Origin: Actinomycetota bacterium
Lineage (GTDB): Bacteria > Actinomycetota > Thermoleophilia > Solirubrobacterales > Solirubrobacteraceae
Direction of reading: 5' to 3'
Assembly: GCA_005883215.1 (NCBI GenBank)
Contig: VAYS01000023.1
Location: 32,849 to 96,848 of the forward strand
Length of the DNA stretch: 64,000 nucleotides
Shown here: positions 45,314 through 53,845 of the stretch, one piece after another
Layout: each line of letters opens with the position of its first letter
Position numbering within the stretch: the stretch's first letter is position 1
The notes under the pieces: generated by a model
Told to the model about the DNA's origin: nothing
Databases searched by the model: none
The model's input: only the letters and a program-made list of their open reading frames with translations
Made by a program: the position numbers and the translations under genes

Positions 45314-45763
45314 ATGGGCGTCGTGCGCAACCGGGTGGAGGTCATGCACGGGGTAAACCTCGACGCGCTGGGCCGCCGCGAGCCCCGGCACTACGGCGAT
45401 CTCACCTACAAGCAGCTCGAGGTCCGGGTGGGGGAGTTCGGCCGCGCGCTCGACCTCGAGCTGCGCTTCTTTCAGAGCAACTCCGAAGGCGAGTTCGTCG
45501 AGCACCTCCATCGCCTGGAGGGGATGGCCGACGGGATCCTGATCAATCCGGGGGCCTGGACGCACTACTCGTGGGCGATCCACGACGCGCTGGAGATCGC
45601 CGGCCTGCCCTCGGTCGAGGTTCACCTCTCCGACGTCGAGCACCGCGAGCCGTGGCGGCGGGTCTCGGTGGTCTCCGATCTGTGCGTGGCCACGGTCTCG
45701 GGCCAGGGTCTGGAGGGGTATAGGGAGGCGCTGGCGCGCCTCCGGCAGGAGCTGACCCCCTGA
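45314..45763 (+). CDS. aroQ: Type II 3-dehydroquinate dehydratase
   Basis: A 149-residue dodecameric-type dehydratase. VMHGVNLDALGRREPRHYGDLTY contains the substrate loop with the catalytic Tyr and Arg; FFQSNSEGEFVEHLH, INPGAWTHYSWAIHDAL and PSVEVHLSDVEHREPWR are standard for the family. It converts 3-dehydroquinate to 3-dehydroshikimate. ATG 45314 lies two bases after the aroKB stop. Its stop overlaps the CTG proposed as the start of the next gene. Confidence 0.94.
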   Translation: MGVVRNRVEVMHGVNLDALGRREPRHYGDLTYKQLEVRVGEFGRALDLELRFFQSNSEGEFVEHLHRLEGMADGILINPGAWTHYSWAIHDALEIAGLPSVEVHLSDVEHREPWRRVSVVSDLCVATVSGQGLEGYREALARLRQELTP

Positions 45764-46881
45764 GCGCGCCGCCCGCCTCGCCCCTCGAGCGTTGCGAGCG
45801 CATCGCCGGGTGGCTGAGCGAGCGCCAGCTCGACGCCCTGCTCGTCTCCGCGCCGGTCAACGTGCGCTACCTGACCGCCTTCACCGGCTCCAACGGGCTG
45901 GCCGTGGTGGGGTCGGGCGACCTCGAGCTGCGGACGTTCGTCACCGACTTTCGCTACCTCACCCAGGCCGCCGCCCAGGTCGACGCCAGCTTCGAGCGCC
46001 ACAGCGCCTCCACCGAGCTGCTGGACGCCCTGCCCCGCCTGCTCTCGCCGCCGCGCCTGGGGCGCCAGGGGCTGCGGGTGGGATTCGACGACGCCCACCT
46101 GTCGGTCAAGCAGCACGAACGGCTGGCGGGATCGCTGCCCGAGGGGGTGGAGCTGGTGGAGGCCGGGGGCATGGTCGAGCGCATGCGCGAGGTCAAGGCC
46201 CCGGGCGAGCTGCAACGCATCGGCGCGGCGACCGCGCTGGCCGACGCCGTACTCGAGCGGGCGCTGGACGGGCGCCTGTCGGGGCGCAGCGAGCGCGAGG
46301 TGGCGCTGAGCCTGGAGTACGAGCTGCGCCGGGAGGGCGCCCAGGCGCCTAGCTTTCCCAGCATCGTGGCCAGCGGCGAGCACTCGGCGCTGCCCCACGC
46401 CGAGCCGCGCGACGTCGAGATCGCCCCGGGGGTGCTGGTGACGATCGACATGGGGGCCGAGCTCGACGGCTACTGTTCGGACTGCACGCGCACGGTGGCC
46501 ACCGGGGACCCCGGCGCGGAGGCGCGCGAGGTCTACGAGCTCGTCCTGCGCGCTCAGCGGGCGGGGCTGGAGGCGGTCGGACCCGGGCCCACCGGGCGCG
46601 AGGTCGACGCGGTGGCCCGGGAGGTGATCGAGGACGCCGGCCACGGCGAGCACTTCGGCCACGGCCTGGGTCACGGGGTGGGGTTGGAGGTGCACGAGGG
46701 GCCCCGCCTGTCGCGCCAGCGAGCGGGCTCGGCCCTGGCGCCCGGAAACGTGGTCACCGTCGAGCCGGGCGTCTATCTGCCCGGGCGCTTCGGGGTGCGC
46801 ATCGAGGACCTGGTCGCGGTGACCGAGGACGGCCGCGAGGTCCTCACCCGGCTGCCCAAGGAGCTGCGCCGGGTGGGGTGA
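45760..46881 (+). CDS. M24 metallopeptidase, Xaa-Pro aminopeptidase-like, probable CTG start
   Basis: A 373-residue creatinase-N plus pita-bread peptidase. The five metal ligands are present: Asp in TIDMGAELD, Asp in CSDCTRTV, His in FGHGLGHGVGLEVHEGP, Glu in TVEPGVYLPG and Glu in RIEDLVAV. The nearest ATG/GTG/TTG in frame is GTG 45862, which would cut off the family's N-terminal strand (RCERIAGWLSERQLDALLVS). A CTG at 45760 overlaps the aroQ stop as CTGA, like the ATGA/GTGA overlaps elsewhere. It cleaves X-Pro N-termini; M. tuberculosis has pepQ at this position. Confidence 0.88.
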   Translation: MSAPPASPLERCERIAGWLSERQLDALLVSAPVNVRYLTAFTGSNGLAVVGSGDLELRTFVTDFRYLTQAAAQVDASFERHSASTELLDALPRLLSPPRLGRQGLRVGFDDAHLSVKQHERLAGSLPEGVELVEAGGMVERMREVKAPGELQRIGAATALADAVLERALDGRLSGRSEREVALSLEYELRREGAQAPSFPSIVASGEHSALPHAEPRDVEIAPGVLVTIDMGAELDGYCSDCTRTVATGDPGAEAREVYELVLRAQRAGLEAVGPGPTGREVDAVAREVIEDAGHGEHFGHGLGHGVGLEVHEGPRLSRQRAGSALAPGNVVTVEPGVYLPGRFGVRIEDLVAVTEDGREVLTRLPKELRRVG

Positions 46882-46989
46882 CGGCGGGGCGGCCGGGGGC
46901 GCCCGGGCGACGCCGGGCGGGCGGGCGACGCTGGCCGCGCCCGCGGAGGTAGATTCGCGCCGACAGGCGACGTCTAGGAGAGGAGCCGG

Positions 46990-47286
46990 ATGGCGGTCAA
47001 GCTGCACCGCTGCAGCATCATGTGGCTGAAGTTTGGAGGGCACCCGTGCTGGCGGGTGCAGAAGGCGCTCGACGACGCCGGCGTGGAGTACGAGGTCGTG
47101 GCCGGTCCCCTGTCACGAGGCAAGCGCACGCGCCTGACCGAGCTCACCGGCCAGGAGAAATACCCGGCCATCGAGTTCGAGGACGGCACCGCCTACCGCG
47201 CCGAGTCCAAGGACATGGCGGCGACGATCCGCGAGGGCCGACTCGATCAGCGACGCGACCCGGGCGCCGGCGCGACCGCCCAGTAG
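46990..47286 (+). CDS. Glutaredoxin/GST N-domain-like small protein
   Basis: A 98-residue thioredoxin-fold protein: VKLHRCSIMWLKFGGHPCWRVQKALDDAGVEYEVV has the strand-helix start of glutathione S-transferase N-domains. The usual CxxC is replaced by a single Cys20 in GGHPCWRV. TELTGQEKYPAIEFEDGTAY provides the cis-Pro (YPAI), and ESKDMAATI the last helix. It probably binds a thiol cofactor (mycothiol in actinobacteria), activity unknown. An AGGAG ribosome site lies just before ATG 46990. Confidence 0.75.
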   Translation: MAVKLHRCSIMWLKFGGHPCWRVQKALDDAGVEYEVVAGPLSRGKRTRLTELTGQEKYPAIEFEDGTAYRAESKDMAATIREGRLDQRRDPGAGATAQ

Positions 47287-47341
47287 CTCGGCCGGCGCCT
47301 CGTCGGCTCCCGCTCTGGGCGGCGACGGTCGCCGAGGGCCG

Positions 47342-48835
47342 TCAGCCGGCGCTCGGCAGGCCGGGCTCCTCCCCGGGCGAGTCGACGCCCAGGCCGTCCA
47401 TGCGCGCCAGGAACGCGGCGATCCCGGCCAGGCCCCAGTGCCAGGATGGATCGCCGGGCAGGCTCCACCGGCCCCGGGTGCGGTTCTCGAACCACACCAC
47501 GCCGCGGCGGTCGCGGCCGGCCACCGCCGACAGCCAGGTGACGGCGCCCTGGGCGGCGGTGGCGAAGCGGGCGTCGCCGGTCTCGCGGGCCAGGTCGTCC
47601 AGGAACCAGCCGATCCCCGGCGCGCCGTTGTCGAGACTGGTGTGGACGACGTCTGCGCCCAGGTCCTCGGGCCACGCCAGTCCACCCCGCTCGGGGAGGG
47701 CGCTGGCCAGCAGCCAGTTGCCGGCGCCGATCGCGGTCTGCAGGTCGACCGGGTCGTGGGTGAGGTGGTAGGCCTGCAGCTCGACCCAGCCGACCCCCGC
47801 CGCCCCCTCCTCGATCCCGGTGGCGTACTGGACGTCGGTCAACCCCGGGTCGGTGGGGTCGAAGGTGATGGGCCAGCGCAGCCCGCCGCGGTCGGGCTGG
47901 GCCCGGGAGCGCACGAAGGCCAGCAGCCGCTGGGCGTCGCGCAGCCAGCGCGGGTCGTGCGTGTGCTCATACAGGCGCAGGAACGTGTACGCGCATCCGG
48001 TGGAGCCGGCGAGAAAGCCCAGGAAGTAGTGCTCGCGCCCGGCGCCCCAGGGCATCGCCCCGATGCGGGCGATCAGGCGCTCGAGGTAGCGGGCGCCGGC
48101 CAACGCGTAGGTCTCATAGCGGCGGTCGCCGGTGCGCTGGGCAAAGACGTCGAGCGCGTAGATGGTGCCGGAGTTGCCTTCGCCGATGCCGGTGCGGTAG
48201 CCCGGGGCGGCGTCTCCGCTGTCGTCATAGGCCCAGCGGCAGCGCCCGGCCGGGCAGGAGGCGCCCGGGGGGGCGCTGGCCCGGTGCTCGAGCCAGCGCA
48301 GGGCGCCCCGCGCCGTTCGGCGGTAGCGGGCCGAGCCGGTGGCTTGCCCCAGGCGCCACAGGGCGTCGGCGATGCCGGCGGCGCCGTCGTCGAAGGAGGT
48401 GAAGTGGGTGCTCGAGACCTTGCCCCCCGGGTCATGGAAGTCGGGCCAGCGCAGCCCGTGACCGGTGCGCTGGGCCACCGCCAGCAGCCAGTCGCCGGCG
48501 GCGCGCGCCCCGGCCAGATAGCGAGGGTCCCGTCGGATGCCATAGAGGTCGAGCAGGCCGATGATGACGCTGGCCGCGCCCACGTCGCGGTCGGTCTGAA
48601 GGTCGGGCGCCTGGATCACGCTTCTCCACGCCCAGCCCCCGCCGGGCCCGCGCACGTGGTGGGCCAGCAGGGAGCGCCCGGCGGCGTCCATCAGCCGGGC
48701 GAGCGCCGGCGAGGCACTGGCCTTCGCCGGCCCGGGGAGCGCCGCGGGTGCGGGGCCGGCGGCCGCGAGCGCGCAGACGGCAGCCGCGAGCGTGCAGACG
48801 GCGGCGGCGGTGGCGCGGAGTCGCTTGCGCCGCAT
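47342..48835 (-). CDS. Secreted LanC-like alpha/alpha-toroid protein
   Basis: A 497-residue exported protein (signal peptide about 1-32, ending AAL/AA) with six to seven helical repeats of the kind GAAGIADALWRLGQATGSARYRR, GNSGTIYALDVF, GSTGCAYTFLRLYEHTHDPRWL, GAAGVGWVELQAYHLTHDP and GAPGIGWFLDDLARETGD. These are LanC/six-hairpin toroid repeats. The catalytic zinc motifs of lantibiotic cyclases (WCxG, CHG) are absent and no lantibiotic precursor is near, so it is more likely a glycan-binding or glycosidase-like protein. It converges with the preceding plus-strand gene. Confidence 0.75.
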   Translation of the reverse strand: MRRKRLRATAAAVCTLAAAVCALAAAGPAPAALPGPAKASASPALARLMDAAGRSLLAHHVRGPGGGWAWRSVIQAPDLQTDRDVGAASVIIGLLDLYGIRRDPRYLAGARAAGDWLLAVAQRTGHGLRWPDFHDPGGKVSSTHFTSFDDGAAGIADALWRLGQATGSARYRRTARGALRWLEHRASAPPGASCPAGRCRWAYDDSGDAAPGYRTGIGEGNSGTIYALDVFAQRTGDRRYETYALAGARYLERLIARIGAMPWGAGREHYFLGFLAGSTGCAYTFLRLYEHTHDPRWLRDAQRLLAFVRSRAQPDRGGLRWPITFDPTDPGLTDVQYATGIEEGAAGVGWVELQAYHLTHDPVDLQTAIGAGNWLLASALPERGGLAWPEDLGADVVHTSLDNGAPGIGWFLDDLARETGDARFATAAQGAVTWLSAVAGRDRRGVVWFENRTRGRWSLPGDPSWHWGLAGIAAFLARMDGLGVDSPGEEPGLPSAG

Positions 48836-48921
48836 GCGGCCTGACGCTGGCAGAGCCAGCTAAGAGAACGATCAGCGCACGGGCGAAGCGCCGCGCTCGA
48901 TGATCGAGCTAGCCGCTGTGT

Positions 48922-49464
48922 CTAGCGCGGGGCCTCGGACGGCTTGGCCGAGGCGCGATCGAACACGAGCATCAGGCGATCGGCCGGGTCTTCGTCTGGA
49001 TCGGGCGGCTCAAACGGGAGACGCGTCAGCACCCGAACGGTGTCGAGCTCGGGGTACTCGACCACCTCGGGCACCCCCTTGGTGGAGAGCATCAGGTAGC
49101 GCGCGGGCGCGTCGGAGCGATTGGCGAGGGTATGGGCGCCGCGGCGCCCCCGGGGGAAGGAGACGACGTCGCCCGGAGCGAGGTCATACTCGCCGTCGAG
49201 CGTTCGCAGCGTAGGGGTCCCGGCCAGCACGACGACGAGCTCTTCCATGGCGTGATGGATGTGAAGCGGGATGACCTCCGCTCCCGGGGCGAGCTCGTAC
49301 AGGGTTCCCCCGAGCAGCTCGGCGCCGGCCCGGCGGGCGACCTGCTCCCCGCGCATCCCCCCTCGCTCGACGCTGAACGTGTCGGCAAAGACATTGGGCC
49401 TGGGCTCCACGCGGAGATCATGGCAAAGGTCCGGGCGCCGCCGATGCGGCCTCGCGGGAGCCAT
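48922..49464 (-). CDS. Cupin-domain protein
   Basis: A 180-residue protein with one cupin barrel. Motif 1 is PLHIHHAMEELVVVLAGTPTLRT with its His/His/Glu ligands, and motif 2 is PGDVVSFPRGRRGAHTLANRS with the final His. An N-terminal extension and a C-terminal tail (VRVLTRLPFEPPDPDEDP) flank it. The 18 residues before Val19 look non-homologous, so GTG 49410 is a plausible alternative start. Metal-binding cupins of this form can be isomerases, dioxygenases or sugar epimerases; the reaction cannot be told here. It is divergent from efp. Confidence 0.8.
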   Translation of the reverse strand: MAPARPHRRRPDLCHDLRVEPRPNVFADTFSVERGGMRGEQVARRAGAELLGGTLYELAPGAEVIPLHIHHAMEELVVVLAGTPTLRTLDGEYDLAPGDVVSFPRGRRGAHTLANRSDAPARYLMLSTKGVPEVVEYPELDTVRVLTRLPFEPPDPDEDPADRLMLVFDRASAKPSEAPR

Positions 49465-49548
49465 CGGCCGCCCCAGGGCCGCTGGGCGCGTCGGAGCCGC
49501 GCTCTGGGACCCTCGGTCCTCGCCGAGGTGCGATTACCCTGATCGCTG

Positions 49549-50109
49549 GTGATAAGTACCAACCAGTTCCGCAACGGCAACCACATCGAGGTCGAGGGGA
49601 CGGTGTTCAAGATCCTCGACTTTCAGCACGTAAAGCCCGGCAAGGGGGGGGCGTTCGTGCGCACCAAGCTCCGCCGTGCCTCCGATGGCGCGGTGATCGA
49701 CAGGACGTTTCGCGCCGGAGAGAAGTTCCGTCCCGTCCGGACCGAGGCGCGAAAGATGCAGTTCCTGTACGCGGATGGCACCGACGCCCACTTCATGGAT
49801 GCCGAGTCCTACGAGCAGCTCTCGGTGCCCCAGTCCGCCCTGGCCGACGCCCTGCGGTGGGCCAAGCCCTCCGACCAGGTCGATGTGCTGTTCATCGACG
49901 AGGCTCCCTCAGACGTGCAGCTACCGAGCGCGGTGGACCTCGAGGTGTCCGAGACCGATCCCGGGGTGCGCGGCGACACGGCCTCGGGCGGGGGCAGCAA
50001 GCCGGCCACGCTGGAGACCGGAGCGCGAATCCAGGTGCCGCTGTTCGTCAATGTCGGCGACCGGGTGCGCGTCGATACCCGCTCGGGCGAATACGTTTCC
50101 CGCGCGTGA
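49549..50109 (+). CDS. efp: Elongation factor P
   Basis: A 186-residue factor that relieves ribosome stalling at polyproline. The three OB-like domains are complete: [25 protein letters not shown], the tip loop KPGKGGAF with Lys32 as the modifiable residue, [17 protein letters not shown], and the late [26 protein letters not shown] signature. The start is GTG 49549. It heads the run efp-nusB-xseB-ispA-dxs; the same order occurs in Gram-positives. Pro-rich proteins such as MltG, PilN and PilO in this window would be plausible clients. Confidence 0.95.
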   Translation: MISTNQFRNGNHIEVEGTVFKILDFQHVKPGKGGAFVRTKLRRASDGAVIDRTFRAGEKFRPVRTEARKMQFLYADGTDAHFMDAESYEQLSVPQSALADALRWAKPSDQVDVLFIDEAPSDVQLPSAVDLEVSETDPGVRGDTASGGGSKPATLETGARIQVPLFVNVGDRVRVDTRSGEYVSRA

Positions 50110-50145
50110 GGCGCGGGCGCGGTTAGGCCACGGCTCGGAATCGGC

Positions 50146-50580
50146 ATGCGTCGCAGCGAGCAACGACGAGCCGCGGTGGTCGCCCTCTACCAGCACGGCC
50201 TCACCGGCCAGAGCCTGGACGACGCCTTGGGCTCCGCCGCCCATCCGTTCACGCGGGCCCTGGCCCACGCCGCCCTCGAGCGCGGCCCCGAGCTCGACGC
50301 CCTGATCGAGCGCCACTCCGAGCATTGGGCCCTGGAGCGCATCGCCCCGCTGGAGCGGTCGATCATGCGGGTCGCCCTCGTGGAGATGCTCGACCCCCAT
50401 GCGGTCCCCGCCGAGGTCGCGATCCCCCCCGAAGGGGCCATCGACGAGGCGGTACAGACAGCCAAGGTCTTCTGCTCGGCCGACGCCCCCGGGTTCGTCA
50501 ACGGCATCCTCGCCGCCGTCCTGCGCGAGCTGCGCGACAATGGCGCCGAGCGGCGCGACTCGCCGGCCTCCGCCCGATGA
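50146..50580 (+). CDS. nusB: Transcription antitermination factor NusB
   Basis: A 144-residue helical protein: RRSEQRRAAVVALYQHGLTGQ at the start, RIAPLERSIMRVALVEML in the middle, and AIDEAVQTAKVFCSADAPGFVNGILAAVLRELR at the end, all standard NusB. It binds boxA RNA with S10 for rRNA antitermination. The ATG lies 36 bases after efp. Its stop overlaps the ATG of the small xseB-like gene (ATGA). folD and xseA, usual between nusB and xseB in Bacillus, are missing here. Confidence 0.92.
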   Translation: MRRSEQRRAAVVALYQHGLTGQSLDDALGSAAHPFTRALAHAALERGPELDALIERHSEHWALERIAPLERSIMRVALVEMLDPHAVPAEVAIPPEGAIDEAVQTAKVFCSADAPGFVNGILAAVLRELRDNGAERRDSPASAR

Positions 50581-50777
50581 CCGACTCCCTCGACGAGCTG
50601 ATCGACCGACTCGAGCGTGCCGCCGAGCAGCTGCGCTCCGGCGAGCTCTCGGCCGACGGTGCCGCCAGCCTGGTCGAGGACTGCGCCGGACTGGCCAGCG
50701 AGGCCGCCACCGAGCTCGAGCGCCTGGCCCAGGCCGGGGCCCACGATCCGCCTCCCGGCCAGGAGCCGCTGCTGTGA
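50577..50777 (+). CDS. xseB: Exodeoxyribonuclease VII small subunit-like protein
   Basis: A 66-residue helical protein: LDELIDRLERAAEQLRSGELSADGAASLVEDCAGLASEA. This matches the XseB pattern of a coiled hairpin with LExGELxLxEA in the turn. XseB binds XseA to form exonuclease VII; no xseA is in the window. The call rests on this pattern and on the position between nusB and ispA, as in Bacillus. The ATG overlaps the nusB stop, and its stop overlaps the ispA GTG. Confidence 0.7.
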   Translation: MTDSLDELIDRLERAAEQLRSGELSADGAASLVEDCAGLASEAATELERLAQAGAHDPPPGQEPLL

Positions 50778-51694
50778 GCATGGAGCTGGGGGCTCGATCC
50801 CAGGGGGAGGCGGCGCCGTCGGTGGCCTATCCCGACGAGCTGCGCGCGCTCGTCGAGGGCCACCTGCGCGAGCTGCGCTTCTCCTCGGAGGCCGGCACCT
50901 CGGGTCTGGAGGAGGCGATGCGCTATTCGCTGCTGGCCGGTGGCAAGCGCATCCGCCCGGTGCTCGCCCTGGCCACCGCGCGGGCGATCGACTTTCCCCT
51001 CGACGCCGCCTTGCCCCTGGCCTGCGCCCTCGAGCTGATCCATACCTACTCGCTGATCCACGACGACCTGCCGGCGATGGACGACGATGAGCTACGGCGG
51101 GGCCGTCCCACCTGTCACGTCGCCTTCGGCGAGGACGTCGCCATCCTGGCCGGCGACGGCCTCTACGCCGAGGCCTTCCGGCACGTGCTCAGCCAGCCCG
51201 GCGGCTCGGCCCCGTGCACCCTGAGGGCGATGGCCGAGCTGGCCGCGGCCACCGGGGTGGGCGGCATGGTGGGCGGTCAGTATCTGGACGTCTCGGGAGC
51301 GGCGGCCACCGACGCCGCCGGGCTGCGCCATCTGCACGAGCTCAAGACCGGGCGACTGATCGCCGCGTCGGTCGACTGCGTATTACTCATGGCCGGCCGG
51401 CCCGAGCATGACAGAATGGGCTATCGCCGCTTTGCTGGCGAGCTCGGTGTCCTGTTTCAGATCGTCGACGACATCCTCGACGTGACCGGGACCGACGCTG
51501 CGCTGGGCAAGCCGCAGGGGAGCGACCAACGACATGGCAAACGCACCTACGTCAGCGAGTTCGGCCTCCCGCGGGCCCGTGAGCTGGCCGCCGAGTCCTA
51601 CGCTGGGGCCGGCCAGGCGCTCCAGCGCGCCGCCCCGGCCGGGGCACCGGAGCTCCAGCAGATAACCGACTTCATCTACACCCGGACCTCATGA
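50774..51694 (+). CDS. ispA: Polyprenyl synthetase (farnesyl/geranylgeranyl diphosphate synthase)
   Basis: A 306-residue all-helical prenyltransferase. The first aspartate-rich motif is LIHDDLPAMDDDELRRG, and the second is QIVDDILDVTGTDAALGKPQGSD; GGKRIRPVL and HELKTGRLIAASV complete the site. It condenses IPP with DMAPP to short-chain diphosphates; exact chain length cannot be assigned by eye. The GTG at 50774 overlaps the xseB stop; ATG 50780 is an alternative. dxs follows with ATGA overlap, coupling precursor supply and condensation. Confidence 0.92.
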   Translation: MSMELGARSQGEAAPSVAYPDELRALVEGHLRELRFSSEAGTSGLEEAMRYSLLAGGKRIRPVLALATARAIDFPLDAALPLACALELIHTYSLIHDDLPAMDDDELRRGRPTCHVAFGEDVAILAGDGLYAEAFRHVLSQPGGSAPCTLRAMAELAAATGVGGMVGGQYLDVSGAAATDAAGLRHLHELKTGRLIAASVDCVLLMAGRPEHDRMGYRRFAGELGVLFQIVDDILDVTGTDAALGKPQGSDQRHGKRTYVSEFGLPRARELAAESYAGAGQALQRAAPAGAPELQQITDFIYTRTS

Positions 51695-53676
51695 GCACCG
51701 AGCCACCCCGCGACGATCCCTCCCCACCCCCCCTGCTCGACCGCATCGCCCGTCCGCAGGACCTTCACGACCTGAGCGAGGAAGAGCTGACCCAGGTCGC
51801 GGGGGAGGTGCGCGAGCACATCATCGAGACGGTGGGCGAGGTCGGCGGGCACTTCGGCGCCAACCTCGGAACCTGTGAGCTGGCGGTGGTCCTGCACTCG
51901 TTGCTGGACTCGCCGCGCGACAAGCTGCTGTGGGACGTCGGGCATCAGGCCTATCCCCACAAGATCCTCACCGGCCGCCGCGACGAGCTGGCCACCATCC
52001 GCCAGTACGAGGGTCTGGCCCCGTTCTGCTCCATCGCCGAATCCGAGCACGACATCATGGGCGCCGGCCACGCCTCCACTTCGGTCGGCTACGCGGTGGG
52101 CATCAAGGAGGGCATGCGGGTCGCCGGCCAGCCCGACGCCGGCAAGGTGGTGGCGGTGATCGGAGACGGCGCCATGACCGGCGGCGTCGCCTTCGAGGCG
52201 ATCCACCAGGCCGGAGGCCTGGGCACCCCGATCGTGGTCGTCCTCAACGACAACGGGATGTCGATCGCTCCCAATGTCGGCGCGCTCTCGCGCTACTTCA
52301 ATCGCGTGCGTCTGAGCCCCCGGCTGTGGCACGCCCGCGAGGGCGTGGAGGGCGGATTGACCAAGCTGCCCGGCGGTATCGGCGCGGCGTTCGAGCGCCT
52401 CGGCCCCCAGCTCAAGGAGTCGATCAAGGCGTTCTGGGCGCCCGGGCTGTGGTGGGAGGAGCTCGACTGGGCCTACACCGGGGTGATCGACGGTCACGAC
52501 GTCCACGCGCTGCGCGTGGCGCTGCGCGGGGCACTGGCCGCCGAGCGGCCGGTGGTCGTGCACATCGCCACCGTCAAAGGCAAGGGCTTTGCCCCCGCCG
52601 AGGAGGGCGGCCTCGAGGGCATGGAGAAGTGGCACGCGGCCAAGCCGCGGTCGATCTCCAACGGCGCCCCCACCGCCAGCCGCCCGTCGGCCGGCGCCAA
52701 GCCGCCGCCCCAGTACACGACCGTGTTCGGAGAGGCCCTGGTCGCCGAGTGCAAGCGCGACCCCCGCGTGGTGGGCATCACCGCCGCGATGAACTCCGGG
52801 ACCGGGCTGAACATCCTCCAGCGCGAGCTGCCCGAGCGCTACTTCGACATCGGCATCGCCGAGCAGCAGGCGATCCTGTTCGCCTCCGGCCTGTCCCTTC
52901 AGGGGAGCAAGCCGGTGGCGGCCATCTACTCGACATTCCTGCAGCGGGCCTACGACCAGATCGTCCACGACGTCTGCCTGCAAAAGCTAAACGTGGTATT
53001 CGCCATGGACCGGGCCGGCCTGGTCGGAGACGACGGGCCCACCCACCACGGCGCGTTCGACATCGCCTATCTGCGCTGCCTGCCGAACATCGTGCTCATG
53101 GCCCCCCGCGACGAGGCCATGCTCGTGCACATGCTGCACACCGCGCTGCGCTACGACGATGGCCCGATCGCCCTGCGCTACCCGCGCGGCGAGGCGCTAG
53201 GCGTGCCGCTGCCGGGCGCCCCGTCGCCGATCTCCATCGGCACCGGCGAGATCCTTCGCGCCGCGCCAGCCGAGGCCCGGGCTCGGGTGGCGATCGTCGG
53301 ATACGGCACCGGGGTGACCAAGGGGCTGGAGGCCGCCGACCTGCTCGCCGAGCACGACATCGCCGCCACCGTGGCCGACGCCCGTTTCGCCAAGCCGATC
53401 GACGCCGGCCTGATGGCCCAGCTATCGGCCGAGCACGAGCTGCTGGTCACCGTCGAGGAGGGCGTCCTGGCCGGCGGCTTCGGCAGCGCGGTCTGGGAGA
53501 CGCTCTCCGAGGCCGGGGCGGCGCCCCGCATCCTGCGCGTCGGGCTGCCCGACCGCTACGTCACCCACGGCAAGCCCCAACTCCTGCACCGCGAGGTCGG
53601 CTACACCGGGGAGCGGATCGCCGAGCGGGTCAAGGCGGCGATGCTCGAGCCCCACTCGGCGCTGAGCCGCGCCTGA
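51691..53676 (+). CDS. dxs: 1-deoxy-D-xylulose-5-phosphate synthase
   Basis: A 661-residue thiamine diphosphate enzyme making DXP from pyruvate and glyceraldehyde 3-phosphate, the entry to the MEP pathway. It has GGHFGANLGTCELAVVLH, VGHQAYPHKILTGR, cofactor motif GDGAMTGGVAFEAIHQAGG with the closing NDNGMS, GIAEQQAILFASGLS with the catalytic Glu, and a transketolase C-domain. It is a single full-length protein, directly coupled to ispA. It is followed by hairpins and a T-tract acting on the opposite strand. Confidence 0.96.
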   Translation: MSTEPPRDDPSPPPLLDRIARPQDLHDLSEEELTQVAGEVREHIIETVGEVGGHFGANLGTCELAVVLHSLLDSPRDKLLWDVGHQAYPHKILTGRRDELATIRQYEGLAPFCSIAESEHDIMGAGHASTSVGYAVGIKEGMRVAGQPDAGKVVAVIGDGAMTGGVAFEAIHQAGGLGTPIVVVLNDNGMSIAPNVGALSRYFNRVRLSPRLWHAREGVEGGLTKLPGGIGAAFERLGPQLKESIKAFWAPGLWWEELDWAYTGVIDGHDVHALRVALRGALAAERPVVVHIATVKGKGFAPAEEGGLEGMEKWHAAKPRSISNGAPTASRPSAGAKPPPQYTTVFGEALVAECKRDPRVVGITAAMNSGTGLNILQRELPERYFDIGIAEQQAILFASGLSLQGSKPVAAIYSTFLQRAYDQIVHDVCLQKLNVVFAMDRAGLVGDDGPTHHGAFDIAYLRCLPNIVLMAPRDEAMLVHMLHTALRYDDGPIALRYPRGEALGVPLPGAPSPISIGTGEILRAAPAEARARVAIVGYGTGVTKGLEAADLLAEHDIAATVADARFAKPIDAGLMAQLSAEHELLVTVEEGVLAGGFGSAVWETLSEAGAAPRILRVGLPDRYVTHGKPQLLHREVGYTGERIAERVKAAMLEPHSALSRA

Positions 53677-53696
53677 GCCGGCGCCGGACGTGAGAC

Positions 53697-53717
53697 GGCC
53701 CGCGCGCTGCGCGGGCC
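53697..53717 (+). terminator. GC-rich hairpin after dxs
   Basis: GGCCCGCGC and GCGCGGGCC form a perfect 9-bp stem with loop GCT, 20 bases after the dxs stop. The bases that follow are A-rich, not T-rich, on the plus strand, so efficiency for dxs is uncertain. Confidence 0.55.
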
Positions 53718-53726
53718 GCTCGGGGA

Positions 53727-53766
53727 AGAAATAAAAAGAAACGACCCGCTCGAGGCGGGCCGTTTC
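53727..53766 (-). terminator. Intrinsic terminator acting on the minus strand
   Basis: GAAACGACCCGC (53738-53749) pairs with GCGGGCCGTTTC (53755-53766) with one mismatch. Read on the minus strand the hairpin is followed at once by TTTTTATTTCTT, a canonical U-tract. It would stop transcripts running leftward into dxs, yet no minus-strand gene is evident to its right. Confidence 0.6.
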
Positions 53767-53823
53767 AGGGGAGGGAGAGATGCATCTGTTGGCCCGGGTA
53801 TGGTCGCCGCCCCGGCCGCCCGG

Positions 53824-53845
53824 CTGTGTGATGTGCATCACACAG
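53824..53845. promoter_or_regulatory. CRP/FNR-type palindrome
   Basis: CTGTGTGATG-TG-CATCACACAG is a perfect 10-bp inverted repeat around two bases and contains TGTGA-N6-TCACA (53827-53842), the consensus for CRP-family regulators (GlxR in corynebacteria). It is 41 bases before the zinc-ribbon gene and lies inside a wider inverted repeat, TGCATCTG (53781-53788) with CAGATGCA (53848-53855). Confidence 0.65.

Noticed and set aside
47342..48835. Lanthipeptide biosynthesis cluster
   Set aside because: No precursor, dehydratase or transporter, and the protein is exported and lacks zinc motifs.
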